Of a DNA stretch of 32,328 bases, positions 1 through 7,479 are shown piece after piece. The position numbers and the translations under genes were made by a program. Origin of the DNA: a virus; IMG/VR virus record IMGVR_UViG_3300006920_000140, positions 1 to 32,328 of that record. One strand, given 5' to 3'. The first letter of the stretch is position 1. Every line of letters starts with the position of its first letter. The notes beneath the pieces were generated by a model that did no database searches, was not told where the DNA came from, and saw only the letters and a program-made list of their open reading frames with translations.

Positions 1-2292
1 AATTTAGAATTTAATTTTAAAAATGGAGATGGTACAACTACAAATTACAAAGATTTTTATGTTAGAGATGGAAAAAATGGTGTAGTTCTACAATTACAAG
101 GAAGTTCTAAAGACGCAACTTTTGCAGGAAATATAAATATAAGTTCGCCAGGAGATTTATATATTAACTCAGGAACTTCTTATAACAATACAGGCTCTAT
201 ATTTTTATCAAATCAAAGGAGTGAAATAAGTTCTGTAATAGTAGATGGAACAGCAAATGGCGATACAGCTTTAAACTTTAAAACAAGAAGAACAGGTAAT
301 ACTGCATCAGCTTTATATATAGATGAATTTAGAAATATTGGTATTCAAACAACTAATCCACAATCACAATTACATATTAATCAAGATGCATCTAATTCTT
401 ATGCTGGATTAAGATTAGAGGGTTCTAATAGAGGTGGAATAATTGAAATGTATAATGGAACATATCCTGTTTCAAAAATACAAACAGACCAAAGTGGAAA
501 TATTGGTATTTATACTTCTGGTGCTTTTGCAAGTTCAACTTTGACTGAAAAATTTGCTATATTAACAAATGGAAGTGTATATAATGGTTTAGCGAGTAAT
601 ACTCATTTTGGTCTAAATGCTTTAAGTAGTGTAACAACAGCAGATGAAAGTACAGCTTTCGGAAACTTTGCTTTGAGGGCTCAACAAAGTGGTAGAAATA
701 CTGCTGTTGGATATCATACTTTACAAGATTTAACTACAGGAAATTATAATACTGTAGTAGGTGGAGAAGCAGGAGAAAATATAACAGTAGGACAATTTAA
801 TGTCGGAATGGGTTCTTTTGCATTAAGAAACGCAACAGATATTAGTAATGTAACTGCAATAGGTTATAAAGCACTTTATGATTTAACAACAGGAGGTAGT
901 AATACAGCAGTTGGTGGAAGTGCAGGAGAAAATTTAACTACAGGAGGTAGCAATACTTTAATAGGGGCTAATGCAGGAGATTCTATGACAGATGGGGATA
1001 GTAATGTTGTAATAGGTAGATTAGCATATCAAGCAGGAAGTAATGATAATAATACTGTTGTAGGTATGCAAGCAGGATATAATGCAAATCAAAGTAATGC
1101 AGTTATTATAGGGTATAGAGCAGGTTGGACTAATAATGGGAGTAGTAATGTTTTTGTTGGTGCTGAATCAGGAAGGAACAATACATCAGGTGATGGAAAT
1201 TGTTTTATTGGAACAGATGCAGGTTATGCTGTAACTACAGGTTTTAATAATTCCTTTGTAGGAATTGGTGCAGGTACATATCAAACAGGAAACTACAATA
1301 CTTCTTTAGGAAGGCAATCAATGTTTGGAGTTGCTAATGCAAGTTCTGGAAGTTATAATACAGGAGTAGGTTATTATGCAGGTTATGGAAACAAAGGAGA
1401 AAATAACACTTGTATAGGTGCTGTTGCAGGAAGGTATATGCAAACAGGAAACAGAAATACTATTTTAGGTTCTCAAGCTGTCGACAATCAAAATGTTACA
1501 GGAGATGATAATTCTGTATTAGGATTTGCAGCAGGTCAAAATATAACATCAGGATATAGCAATACTTTAATAGGTGGTAATGCAGGTAGATTATTACAAA
1601 GTTCTTTTGAAAATACTTATGTAGGGTATCATTCAGGATATAATGCAACAGGCGGAAATTATAATACTGCTTTAGGAGTTTATTCTTTAAGGGAAGCTAC
1701 TTCTGCAGACAGATGTACTGCTATTGGTAGAAGCACTTTAATTAGTAATACTACAGGAGATTTTAATACTGCTTTAGGTATGTCAGCAGGAGAAAGCAAT
1801 ACAAGTGGCTCTAACAATGTATTTTTAGGTTATAATTCTGGAACAAGTCATGTAACAGGCAGTAATACAGTAATAATAGGTAGTACTGCTCAAAGTTCAT
1901 CTACTTCAGCTTCTAATGAAATTACATTAGGAAATTCAAGTATTGGAGCTTTAAGATGTCAAGTTACAAGTATTACTTCATTATCTGATAAACGAGATAA
2001 AACAAATATTAAAGATTCTGATTATGGTTTAAATATAATTAATTCTTTAAGACCTGTTACTTTTGACTGGAACAATAGAGATGAAAGCGAAAACAAAGGA
2101 AAAAAAGATGTTGGTTTTATTGCTCAAGAACTACAAGAAATTGATGATGAGTCTTTAAGATTAGTATATTCAGAAAACCCAGAAAAACTTGAGGCTACTT
2201 ATGGTAGGTTAATTCCTGTAATGGTTAAAGCAATACAAGAACTAACTGCTAAAGTTGAGATGCTAGAAAATAACTGTCAATGTAAAAATTAG
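1..2292 (+). CDS. Tail fibre / adhesin, C-terminal part with S74 chaperone (5' partial)
   Basis: The frame is open from base 1; an ATG at 448 is internal and not a credible start. About residues 200-625 (counted from base 1) carry some 25 tandem units of the type N-T-x-x-G-x-x-A-G, as in beta-helical or trimeric phage fibres and adhesins. The last ~105 residues are a peptidase S74 intramolecular chaperone: Ser-Asp-x-Arg-x-Lys begins at residue 662 (codon 1984-1986), followed by the conserved GFIAQELQ segment and a C-terminal helix. In this family the chaperone drives trimer folding and then cuts itself off just before that Ser. The protein should be the distal, host-binding part of the fibre that begins at 30585. 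The region contains no GATC and few CG dinucleotides, unlike the rest of the genome. Confidence 0.88.
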   Translation, partial: NLEFNFKNGDGTTTNYKDFYVRDGKNGVVLQLQGSSKDATFAGNINISSPGDLYINSGTSYNNTGSIFLSNQRSEISSVIVDGTANGDTALNFKTRRTGNTASALYIDEFRNIGIQTTNPQSQLHINQDASNSYAGLRLEGSNRGGIIEMYNGTYPVSKIQTDQSGNIGIYTSGAFASSTLTEKFAILTNGSVYNGLASNTHFGLNALSSVTTADESTAFGNFALRAQQSGRNTAVGYHTLQDLTTGNYNTVVGGEAGENITVGQFNVGMGSFALRNATDISNVTAIGYKALYDLTTGGSNTAVGGSAGENLTTGGSNTLIGANAGDSMTDGDSNVVIGRLAYQAGSNDNNTVVGMQAGYNANQSNAVIIGYRAGWTNNGSSNVFVGAESGRNNTSGDGNCFIGTDAGYAVTTGFNNSFVGIGAGTYQTGNYNTSLGRQSMFGVANASSGSYNTGVGYYAGYGNKGENNTCIGAVAGRYMQTGNRNTILGSQAVDNQNVTGDDNSVLGFAAGQNITSGYSNTLIGGNAGRLLQSSFENTYVGYHSGYNATGGNYNTALGVYSLREATSADRCTAIGRSTLISNTTGDFNTALGMSAGESNTSGSNNVFLGYNSGTSHVTGSNTVIIGSTAQSSSTSASNEITLGNSSIGALRCQVTSITSLSDKRDKTNIKDSDYGLNIINSLRPVTFDWNNRDESENKGKKDVGFIAQELQEIDDESLRLVYSENPEKLEATYGRLIPVMVKAIQELTAKVEMLENNCQCKN
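604..1890 (+). repeat. Tandem Gly/Asn protein repeats within the fibre
   Basis: About 25 degenerate units of roughly 15-22 codons, each centred on N-T-x-[VIL]-G-x-x-[AS]-G and mostly separated by T-T-G-x-x or T-S-G-x-x. Conservation is at protein level; the DNA copies have diverged. Similar repeats form stacked beta-turns in phage fibres and trimeric adhesins. Repeat number may vary by recombination. Confidence 0.8.
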
Positions 2293-2300
2293 TATATTTG
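2293..2300 (+). promoter_or_regulatory. Possible -7 promoter element before the lysis genes
   Basis: TATATTTG matches the Bacteroidota -7 consensus TAnnTTTG exactly and lies 27 bases before the ATG at 2327, directly after the fibre stop. I find no TTTG at the usual distance upstream, so this is weak evidence. Confidence 0.25.
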
Positions 2301-2326
2301 TCTTATAACTTAAAAAATATAATAAA

Positions 2327-2572
2327 ATGTCAAAAATTAAAGAATCAGAATTAAAGCAATTACAAGAGCAAGAGCAAAAAAAAGGAGCGATCCTTCATGA
2401 TCTTGGATTACTACAAACTCAAATCCACAGCTTAAATCACATGTACGCAGAGCTAATGGTTGAGCAAGACAAATCTAAAAAAGAACTAGAGGAGTCTTAT
2501 GGTAAAATCAACATAGATCTAAAAGACGGTTCTTATGAATTAATCCCAGAAAAAGATGAAGAGAATAAGTAA
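2327..2572 (+). CDS. Small coiled-coil protein of unknown function
   Basis: 81 residues, rich in Glu, Lys and Gln, with a predicted long helix or coiled coil over about residues 5-60 (heptad-like Leu/Ile spacing) and an acidic C-terminus. I do not recognise a family. It is the first gene after the fibre and overlaps the endolysin start by 17 bases, so it is probably cotranslated with the lysis genes. It could be a small structural or lysis-associated accessory protein; the sequence does not decide. Confidence 0.7.
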   Translation: MSKIKESELKQLQEQEQKKGAILHDLGLLQTQIHSLNHMYAELMVEQDKSKKELEESYGKINIDLKDGSYELIPEKDEENK

Positions 2573-3017
2573 ACATATTTCTTACAAGGAAGCAACAGGA
2601 TCTCATTACGCAAAGTCGTATGGTATATCTAATAAACCAAAAGCCGAACATATTAAAAACATGGAACTGGTAGCTGAGAAGGTCTTTGAACCTCTTAGGG
2701 AATGGGTAGGTGCTCCGATTAAAATAAATAGTATGTTTAGATCTCTAAAATTAAATACGGGCATAGGAGGCTCTAAAACGTCTAGCCACATGACAGGAAA
2801 CGCAATAGACATTACGTCTATGGGCGGTAAAACAAATCTTGAGATGTTTCATTATATAAAAGACAACTTAGATTTTGACCAGTTAATATGGGAATACGGA
2901 TCAGAGCCTCGATGGCTTCATGTTTCTTACATAAGCGAAAAGGCTAACAGAAAACAAGTTTTAAAAATTATAAGAAAAGGCATTTATTACACTTATGCTG
3001 ATTGCGATAACTGCTAA
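2556..3017 (+). CDS. Peptidase M15 family endolysin (D-Ala-D-Ala carboxypeptidase-like)
   Basis: 153 residues, the usual size for a single-domain M15A peptidase. The zinc-binding signature is complete: S-x-H-x-x-G-x-A-x-D at residues 76-85 (His78, Asp85) and the second His at 122 in W-L-H-V-S. An Arg in the S-x-F-R-S segment near residue 62 fits the substrate-binding loop of the family. Enzymes of this type cut peptide cross-links in peptidoglycan. There is no signal peptide, so it needs a holin; holin-like genes follow at 3489 and 3644. It could alternatively act at the tail tip during entry, but its position in a lysis block argues for host lysis. Confidence 0.88.
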   Translation: MKRISKHISYKEATGSHYAKSYGISNKPKAEHIKNMELVAEKVFEPLREWVGAPIKINSMFRSLKLNTGIGGSKTSSHMTGNAIDITSMGGKTNLEMFHYIKDNLDFDQLIWEYGSEPRWLHVSYISEKANRKQVLKIIRKGIYYTYADCDNC

Positions 3018-3027
3018 ATAAAACATA

Positions 3028-3492
3028 ATGCCAATACCCAATAAGAAAATAGGAGAGAAACAAAGTGATTTTATGATAAGGTGCGTACCTCAAGTCATGA
3101 GATACCATGATAAGTCTCAAGCAATAGCTATTTGTTACAGAACTTTTCAAGGAAAAATGATCAACCTAGAAACTTATAATGACTATCCTCAAAGTGCCTC
3201 TAATAACGCTAAGAAGGTTTTACGTTGGAGAGATAAACACAAAGGCGAAGTTAAGGGTATGACACAAATTGGATGGACTAGAGCTAATCAATTAGCTAAA
3301 AAAGAGAACATAAGTCGTGAGACGATCGCTAGGATGTCGGCGTTTAAAAGACATCAAAAAAACGCAGAAGTAGGTGCTGAGAACAAAGACACTCCATGGA
3401 AAGACGCAGGTTATGTAGCTTGGTTAGGATGGGGTGGTACGTCAGGCATAAATTGGGCAGCTAAAAAGCTCCAACAAATCGACAAAAAATGA
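3028..3492 (+). CDS. Conserved phage protein of unknown function
   Basis: 154 residues. Two parts can be seen. The N-terminal part (about 1-45) has a Lys-rich start and two cysteines (R-C-V-P and A-I-C-Y). The second part (about 55-150) contains S-A-S-N-N-A, G-W-T-R-A-N-Q-L-A, a basic M-S-A-F-K-R-H segment and a Gly/Trp-rich end. From memory, both parts recur in head and accessory proteins of Bacteroidota phages, sometimes fused to portal or protease genes. No catalytic motif is evident. It lies between endolysin and holin genes and overlaps the next ORF by four bases. A role in lysis or in the virion are both possible. Confidence 0.75.
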   Translation: MPIPNKKIGEKQSDFMIRCVPQVMRYHDKSQAIAICYRTFQGKMINLETYNDYPQSASNNAKKVLRWRDKHKGEVKGMTQIGWTRANQLAKKENISRETIARMSAFKRHQKNAEVGAENKDTPWKDAGYVAWLGWGGTSGINWAAKKLQQIDKK

Positions 3493-3644
3493 AAACAGAT
3501 TACCAAACTTTATTTATTAACGCAAGCACCTTTACAATATCATTGACTAACATAGACGTCGTATTAAAAATCATACTGGTTGGCGTAACCATCGGCTATA
3601 CAATCCACAAATGGATTCTATTAAATAAAAACAATAAAAAATAA
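3489..3644 (+). CDS. Small single-span membrane protein in the lysis block
   Basis: 51 residues. The ATG lies inside the stop of the upstream gene (ATGA) and the stop overlaps the next ATG (TAATG), so coupling on both sides supports it as real. One hydrophobic segment covers about residues 23-45, followed by a Lys/Asn-rich tail. The size and position next to the endolysin and a two-span holin suggest a holin partner, antiholin or spanin-like protein, but there is no family motif. Confidence 0.65.
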   Translation: MKTDYQTLFINASTFTISLTNIDVVLKIILVGVTIGYTIHKWILLNKNNKK

Positions 3645-4081
3645 TGTCTAAAAAGAAGTTCTCAGAAACTAAAGTTGGCAAGTTCTTAATTAAAGCGGGA
3701 TCTGCGATAGGCGAAGCTTTGCCCAAGAGCGGTTATTTAGGCGTTCTAAGAGGCTTAATTACTGACGATAGTAAACTAACTCCTAAAGACAAAGAAACGG
3801 CTTTAAAACTCTTAGATATAGATATTGCTGAAATGCAGGAAATCTCTAAGCGTTGGGATTCTGACATGAAATCAGATAGTTGGCTTTCTAAAAATACAAG
3901 ACCTTTAGCTTTATTGTTTCTTACAATATCTATGGTTTTTTTAATAGTCTTAGACTCTTTAAATATTGATTTTGGAGTTTCTGAGGAATGGATCGATTTA
4001 CTTAAATCTCTTCTTATTACGGTTTATGTAGCTTATTTCGGATCTAGAGGAGTTGAGAAGTTCAAAGCGATCGGCAAGTAG
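3644..4081 (+). CDS. Putative holin
   Basis: 145 residues. An amphipathic N-terminal region (1-80) includes K-L-T-P-K-D-K-E. Two membrane spans follow at about 87-105 and 117-133 with a short acidic loop between, and a basic end (S-R-G-V-E-K-F-K). The W-L-S-K-N-T-R-P-L segment before the first span is typical of the phage / gene transfer agent 3TM holin-like family as I know it. The gene follows the endolysin and a small membrane protein and is closed by a hairpin. It would release the endolysin through the inner membrane. Holin function is inferred from topology, family resemblance and context. Confidence 0.72.
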   Translation: MSKKKFSETKVGKFLIKAGSAIGEALPKSGYLGVLRGLITDDSKLTPKDKETALKLLDIDIAEMQEISKRWDSDMKSDSWLSKNTRPLALLFLTISMVFLIVLDSLNIDFGVSEEWIDLLKSLLITVYVAYFGSRGVEKFKAIGK

Positions 4082-4082
4082 T

Positions 4083-4117
4083 GCGGCATAAGACTGCCGT
4101 TTATATTACTTTTATCT
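4083..4117 (+). terminator. Hairpin after the holin gene
   Basis: CGGCA (4084-4088) pairs with TGCCG (4095-4099) around a six-base loop. A T-rich but interrupted tract follows. It lies immediately after the lysis block, so it is probably a weak intrinsic terminator. The following 110 bases to 4231 are very AT-rich and hold no gene that I can see. Confidence 0.45.
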
Positions 4118-4231
4118 ATATATTTTTAAAAGAATTTTACTAAGAATTTTAGAAAAAATTTAAATTTATTACTTTTTTTTAGAATATCCTAATTTATTAT
4201 TGTACATTTATCTGTTTACCTATAAATATGC

Positions 4232-4621
4232 ATGGCAAAAAAACCTTCCAGAAGCAAAGTTATAAAACAATTAGACGCAGTTTTTAGTCAATATATAAGG
4301 CAAAGAGATGCAGTTAATGAGATAGCCACATGTTTTACTTGCGGTAAACGAGATCACTGGAAAAGACTACAAAACGGACACTTTCAAAGCCGTAAACACT
4401 ATTCAACTAGATGGGATGAGACTAACTGCCAAGTACAATGCGCAGGATGTAATGTATTTAAATACGGAGAGCAGTTTATCTTTGGTCAGAACCTTGACAT
4501 TAAGTATGGCTTAGGAACGTCTAACGATCTATATATAAAAGCTAAAAAAACAGTTAAAATATCTACAGTCGAATTACAGGAGATGATAAAACATTATAAA
4601 AGTTTTGTTGTTACAATGTAA
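4232..4621 (+). CDS. NinG/Rap-like recombination nuclease
   Basis: 129 residues, the short form of the lambda NinG (Rap) family. It shows the C-x-x-C pair at 34-37, the N-G-H-F motif at 48-51, then C-x-x-C (Cys70, Cys73) in a W-D-x-x-N-x-x-x-Q-C context. These form the zinc-bound HNH-like core. Lambda Rap is a structure-specific endonuclease that cuts Holliday junctions and D-loops. Here it heads the recombination region, upstream of an annealing-like protein and SSB, and is followed by its own terminator. A second junction-nuclease candidate is at 7476. Confidence 0.85.
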   Translation: MAKKPSRSKVIKQLDAVFSQYIRQRDAVNEIATCFTCGKRDHWKRLQNGHFQSRKHYSTRWDETNCQVQCAGCNVFKYGEQFIFGQNLDIKYGLGTSNDLYIKAKKTVKISTVELQEMIKHYKSFVVTM

Positions 4622-4654
4622 TACATTATATTTGAGGGTTCTGTTTATTATAAA

Positions 4655-4688
4655 AGAGGAGTGGAAGTGGTTTCTACTCTTTTTTTTT
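4655..4688 (+). terminator. Intrinsic terminator after the NinG-like gene
   Basis: GAGTGGAA (4659-4666) pairs with TTCTACTC (4672-4679) with one G-T wobble and a five-base loop, extended by weaker outer pairs. An unbroken run of T follows (4680-4688). Confidence 0.8.
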
Positions 4689-4696
4689 GTGTTTAA

Positions 4697-4729
4697 TTTG
4701 GTTTTATTAAACTTTTTATATTATATTTA
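4697..4729 (+). promoter_or_regulatory. Early-type promoter P1 (TTTG-N21-TATATTTA)
   Basis: TTTG at 4697-4700 and TATATTTA at 4722-4729, 21 bases apart, close to the Bacteroidota -33/-7 pattern TTTG...TAnnTTTG. It sits between a terminator and the first of several small genes. Related copies with 20-base spacing are at 8259 and 16021, and all three lead to an AGAACA[A/C]ATG start. Confidence 0.6.
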
Positions 4730-4752
4730 CATATCAATCATAAATAGAACAC

Positions 4753-4980
4753 ATGAAAAATCAAAATTTATTAGTAGAAGACAACGTCGAGTCAGTAAAA
4801 AGACGATTAGAGACAACTTTAGGCAATATTAAATTTCAAAAAGGTCAAGTATTTTGGGACGATATAGAAAAACTAGAGCATTGTATTAAGGCTTTAGAGA
4901 ACATTCAAATAGATGATCAAATAGGCAACAAAGAGTTTGACGACTTAGTAAGAATATCAAATTATAATCAAGAATATTAA
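4753..4980 (+). CDS. Small early protein of unknown function
   Basis: 75 residues, charged and mostly helical. A longer-looking overlapping frame from 4605 is rejected because it runs through the terminator and promoter. The start is ATG in ATAGAACACATG, the same leader as three other small genes. I recognise no family. As the first gene after an early-type promoter it may be a host-takeover or regulatory protein, but nothing in the sequence shows what it does. Confidence 0.72.
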   Translation: MKNQNLLVEDNVESVKRRLETTLGNIKFQKGQVFWDDIEKLEHCIKALENIQIDDQIGNKEFDDLVRISNYNQEY

Positions 4981-4997
4981 TTAAAAAAACAGAACAC

Positions 4998-5153
4998 ATG
5001 AAAACAGAATTAGATCAAGTCAAGTCAGAGATCGTTACGTTAGAAGTCCAATTAGCTCACGCAGTATGGTATAAAGACGCATTCTCGCAAATGCAAATAT
5101 ACAAAGAACTAGAAGCTAAGAAATCTTACAAAGACACGCTAGAATGGATGTAA
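4998..5153 (+). CDS. Tiny early helical protein of unknown function
   Basis: 51 residues with a heptad-like N-terminal half (L-x-x-V-x-x-E-I-x-x-L) consistent with a coiled coil. The ATG follows ACAGAACAC, the leader also seen at 4753, 8317 and 16092. The stop overlaps the ATG of the next tiny gene (ATGGATGTAA). No family recognised. Confidence 0.62.
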   Translation: MKTELDQVKSEIVTLEVQLAHAVWYKDAFSQMQIYKELEAKKSYKDTLEWM

Positions 5154-5290
5154 GAATGAACCTATCGCATCAAAGCAAAGACTCTTTATTGCTAGAATAT
5201 AGATACAGAGTCGAAGCCCTACAAAAACATATATCGTTTTTAGAGGCACAAATAGAGAATTTTAATAAACAATTAAATAATATACAATGA
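5144..5290 (+). CDS. Tiny early coiled-coil protein of unknown function
   Basis: 48 residues if it starts at the ATG overlapping the previous stop, or 44 from the in-frame ATG at 5156. The C-terminal half is a clear heptad helix (L-E-x-x-I-x-x-F-x-x-Q-L). Its stop overlaps the next start by ATGA, which supports it as a coupled gene. No family recognised. Confidence 0.58.
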   Translation: MDVRMNLSHQSKDSLLLEYRYRVEALQKHISFLEAQIENFNKQLNNIQ

Positions 5291-5727
5291 ACAGAGACAA
5301 ACTCAAAGCTTTATATCTAAAGTACGAATTAACGGCAGAAGATATATTTACAAAAGACATCGGAAACAGTAGCTTTACAATTATTACTCGACAGGGTATT
5401 GACAAAATTCAAGGCGTAGAACAAATTGATATTCAATACGACGCTATTAAATGCGAATCAAATTTTGCAGTAATAAAAGCAAAAGCTAAAAAGCTATATT
5501 TTGATAAAGGAAACGACGCAGAAATAAAAATCGAAACGTTCGGATCAGCATTAAAAGGCGAGAATTACAAAGACGGAAACTGTAATAGTTGGTACGTCGT
5601 AGAAATGGCAGAGAAAAGAGCCATGAGCAGAGCCGTTTTAAAACTTACAGGCTTTTACGAACTAGGAGTATTCGGCGAGGACGAAGCAGACAATTTTAAG
5701 AAACCAATAACAATCAAAAAACAATAA
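5287..5727 (+). CDS. Putative single-strand annealing / recombination protein
   Basis: 146 residues. The pattern of beta-strands followed by E-M-A-E-K-R-A-M-S-R-A-V (106-117), then L-T-G-F-Y-E and an acidic G-E-D-E-A end, resembles the Rad52/ERF/RecT-type annealing proteins. In those families a similar A-x-x-R-A-x-x-x-A helix precedes acidic residues. An SSB gene follows four bases downstream, the classic partner of a phage annealing protein, and a NinG-like nuclease lies upstream. The similarity is a pattern match only, so annealing activity is inferred from motif plus context. Confidence 0.55.
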   Translation: MNRDKLKALYLKYELTAEDIFTKDIGNSSFTIITRQGIDKIQGVEQIDIQYDAIKCESNFAVIKAKAKKLYFDKGNDAEIKIETFGSALKGENYKDGNCNSWYVVEMAEKRAMSRAVLKLTGFYELGVFGEDEADNFKKPITIKKQ

Positions 5728-5730
5728 AAC

Positions 5731-6072
5731 ATGGGAGCAATTATTAACGCAAGTATCGACATTAAAGCATTACCTAATCACAAATTTCAAGCAGAAAAAG
5801 ACGGCAAGGTATACTATAATTTCACAATCATTTTAAACGATGAGACTAGATTTAAAAACAACGTCTGGATTACAGACAATCAAACACAGGAAGAGAGAGA
5901 AGCCAAAATGCCTAGAAAAACACTAGGAAACGGATCAGTAGTATGGATCGACAACGGCAACGGTAAGAACGTAGATAAAGAGGGTACTATTCAATTAGTA
6001 GTAAAGGAGGCTGCACCGCAAACGGTCAGCTCTAGTACTGTTAAATTGCAAGAAGACGGATTGCCGTTTTAA
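5731..6072 (+). CDS. ssb: Single-stranded DNA-binding protein
   Basis: 113 residues with an alternating beta-strand pattern fitting an OB fold (N-A-S-I-D-I start, Y-Y-N-F-T-I strand, V-x-L-V-V strand). It ends in a flexible Ser/Thr linker and the acidic-hydrophobic tip E-D-G-L-P-F, which corresponds to the SSB tail (D-D-D-I-P-F type) that recruits partner proteins. It lies between the annealing-like gene and the ATPase, with a strong terminator directly after. It is shorter than the usual bacterial SSB, as is common in phages. Confidence 0.78.
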   Translation: MGAIINASIDIKALPNHKFQAEKDGKVYYNFTIILNDETRFKNNVWITDNQTQEEREAKMPRKTLGNGSVVWIDNGNGKNVDKEGTIQLVVKEAAPQTVSSSTVKLQEDGLPF

Positions 6073-6093
6073 AAAACCACCTTTTAATTAATC

Positions 6094-6127
6094 AAAGGGT
6101 ATGGGTTTAATATTCATACCCTTTTTT
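6094..6127 (+). terminator. Intrinsic terminator after ssb
   Basis: GGGTATG (6097-6103) pairs with CATACCC (6115-6121), extended by AAA/TTT, with an 11-base loop and a T6 tract (6122-6127). It separates ssb from the ATPase gene that begins at 6144, for which I see no clear promoter. Confidence 0.85.
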
Positions 6128-6143
6128 ATATCTACAATTTATA

Positions 6144-6989
6144 ATGACCGAGAGAGAAACAGAACACGAGTTATTAATGCAGGTAATACAAGAAGATTGC
6201 CACGTTGATACAACAAAAAGAATAGAATACCCACCCGTCGCATTATCATACGGGATAAAATTAATAAATACAAAGGACGGAGTCAAAGAGTTACCGATAC
6301 CACTAGGCACTTACGGCAATTTATCAGTCGTTACAGCTCCACCTAAAACAAAGAAAACGTTTTTTATATCATTATTAGCGTCAGTTTATTTAAGCGGATC
6401 TAATATATATGGAGGAGACATAAAAGGACATAGAGGCGAAGGTCATTTAATACACTTCGACACAGAACAGGGATTGTGGCATTGTCAAAAAGTATTTAAA
6501 CGATTACACGACATGGACAGAAAGTTAGATAATAAAAAATATCATACCTTTGGTTTACGAGCGATCGGATATAAGCGACGCATCGAGTTTATAGAGTACT
6601 TTTTATCTCGAAATATAGATAAGCCGTCTCTGGTTATTATAGACGGCATAGCGGATCTAGTTAGCGACGTCAATAATCTCGAAGAGTCTAACGCAGTAGT
6701 GCAAAAGTTAATGGAATGGTCGGCAAACTTTAATTGCCATATAATAAACGTCATCCATCAAAACTTCGGATCTACTAAATTAGGCACAGGACATCTAGGG
6801 AGCTTCTTAGAAAAGAAGGCAGAGACAGTAATACAGCTAGAGGCTAATACGGTCAATAAAAACTGGGTTACGGTTTTATGTGGCAGAAGCAGAGGCTACG
6901 CTTTCGAGACATTTAGTTTTCAAGTAAACGACATAGGATTGCCAGTTATAGTTGGCGACATTTACGATCCTTTAAAGAGACATGATTAG
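6144..6989 (+). CDS. RecA-fold (AAA_25-like) ATPase, RepA-like replicative helicase candidate
   Basis: 281 residues. A P-loop lies at 65-72 (A-P-P-K-T-K-K-T), Walker B at 163-167 (L-V-I-I-D), and a sensor-like N-V-I-H-Q-N at 202-207, in the order of RecA/RepA-type hexameric ATPases. The P-loop lacks the usual glycines (Ala for the first, Lys for the one before Lys-Thr). Similar K-x-x-K-T loops occur in ATPases of Bacteroidota mobile elements, so this is probably active. With no other helicase or polymerase visible, it is the best candidate for the phage replication helicase. It overlaps the sigma-like gene by eight bases. Confidence 0.75.
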   Translation: MTERETEHELLMQVIQEDCHVDTTKRIEYPPVALSYGIKLINTKDGVKELPIPLGTYGNLSVVTAPPKTKKTFFISLLASVYLSGSNIYGGDIKGHRGEGHLIHFDTEQGLWHCQKVFKRLHDMDRKLDNKKYHTFGLRAIGYKRRIEFIEYFLSRNIDKPSLVIIDGIADLVSDVNNLEESNAVVQKLMEWSANFNCHIINVIHQNFGSTKLGTGHLGSFLEKKAETVIQLEANTVNKNWVTVLCGRSRGYAFETFSFQVNDIGLPVIVGDIYDPLKRHD

Positions 6990-7479
6990 AGAAAAATTGA
7001 TTTTAATAGCAAAAAAACACGACACATGGGTTGAGATAGTGCAGACTTTCGGTTGCACAAAAAGAATAGCCGAAGACATTACTCAAGAGATGTATATTAA
7101 AATCCAATTACAACTAGAAAAGGGCATTCTAGACATCATGTTTAAAGACGAAATAAATTACTATTACATCTTTAAAACGCTCAAAACATTATTTATAGAC
7201 TTAAAACGTAAGGGCAAGAACGTTCACATAATATCGCTAGATGATCATTTAGAGGAGGACGGAGACGCTAATTACATTTACAACGACGTAGACTATGCTG
7301 AGGCATACGAAAGGGTTACAGACGAGCTTAAAAAAATGCACTGGTACGAACGCAGAGTATTTGAGATAATAAACGGAGGCGAAAAAATAGCAGAATTTTC
7401 AAGGCAATCAAAGATTAGTTACTATGCTCTGTATTTTACATATAAAAAAGTAAAGGACAAACTAAAAAAAGAGCTATGA
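6982..7479 (+). CDS. Sigma-70-family-like RNA polymerase factor
   Basis: 165 residues. Residues 28-41 (K-R-I-A-E-D-I-T-Q-E-M-Y-I-K) match the core-binding helix of sigma region 2. After a charged linker (85-105) the C-terminal ~50 residues have the region-4 arrangement of helices ending in Y-K-K-V-K-D-K-L-K-K. The size is that of ECF-like factors. If functional it would bind host core RNA polymerase and redirect it to phage promoters; the CAAA-N15-CGTTATATA sites before structural genes are the natural candidates. The helix-turn-helix part is diverged, so a DNA-binding regulator of another kind cannot be excluded. Confidence 0.62.
   Translation: MIREKLILIAKKHDTWVEIVQTFGCTKRIAEDITQEMYIKIQLQLEKGILDIMFKDEINYYYIFKTLKTLFIDLKRKGKNVHIISLDDHLEEDGDANYIYNDVDYAEAYERVTDELKKMHWYERRVFEIINGGEKIAEFSRQSKISYYALYFTYKKVKDKLKKEL

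Noticed and set aside
604-1890. CRISPR-like or tandem DNA repeats
   Set aside because: The periodicity is in the protein (N-T-x-x-G-x-x-A-G); the DNA units differ in sequence and length and have no constant repeat with unique spacers.
448-2292. ATG at 448 as the true start of the fibre protein
   Set aside because: The same frame is open from base 1 and reads as continuous fibre-like protein, so 448 is an internal Met.
4605-4832. 75-residue frame overlapping the NinG-like gene and the next small gene
   Set aside because: It runs through a strong terminator and an early-type promoter and reads as low-complexity Phe/Leu/Tyr sequence; the gene at 4753 in another frame has the shared start leader.
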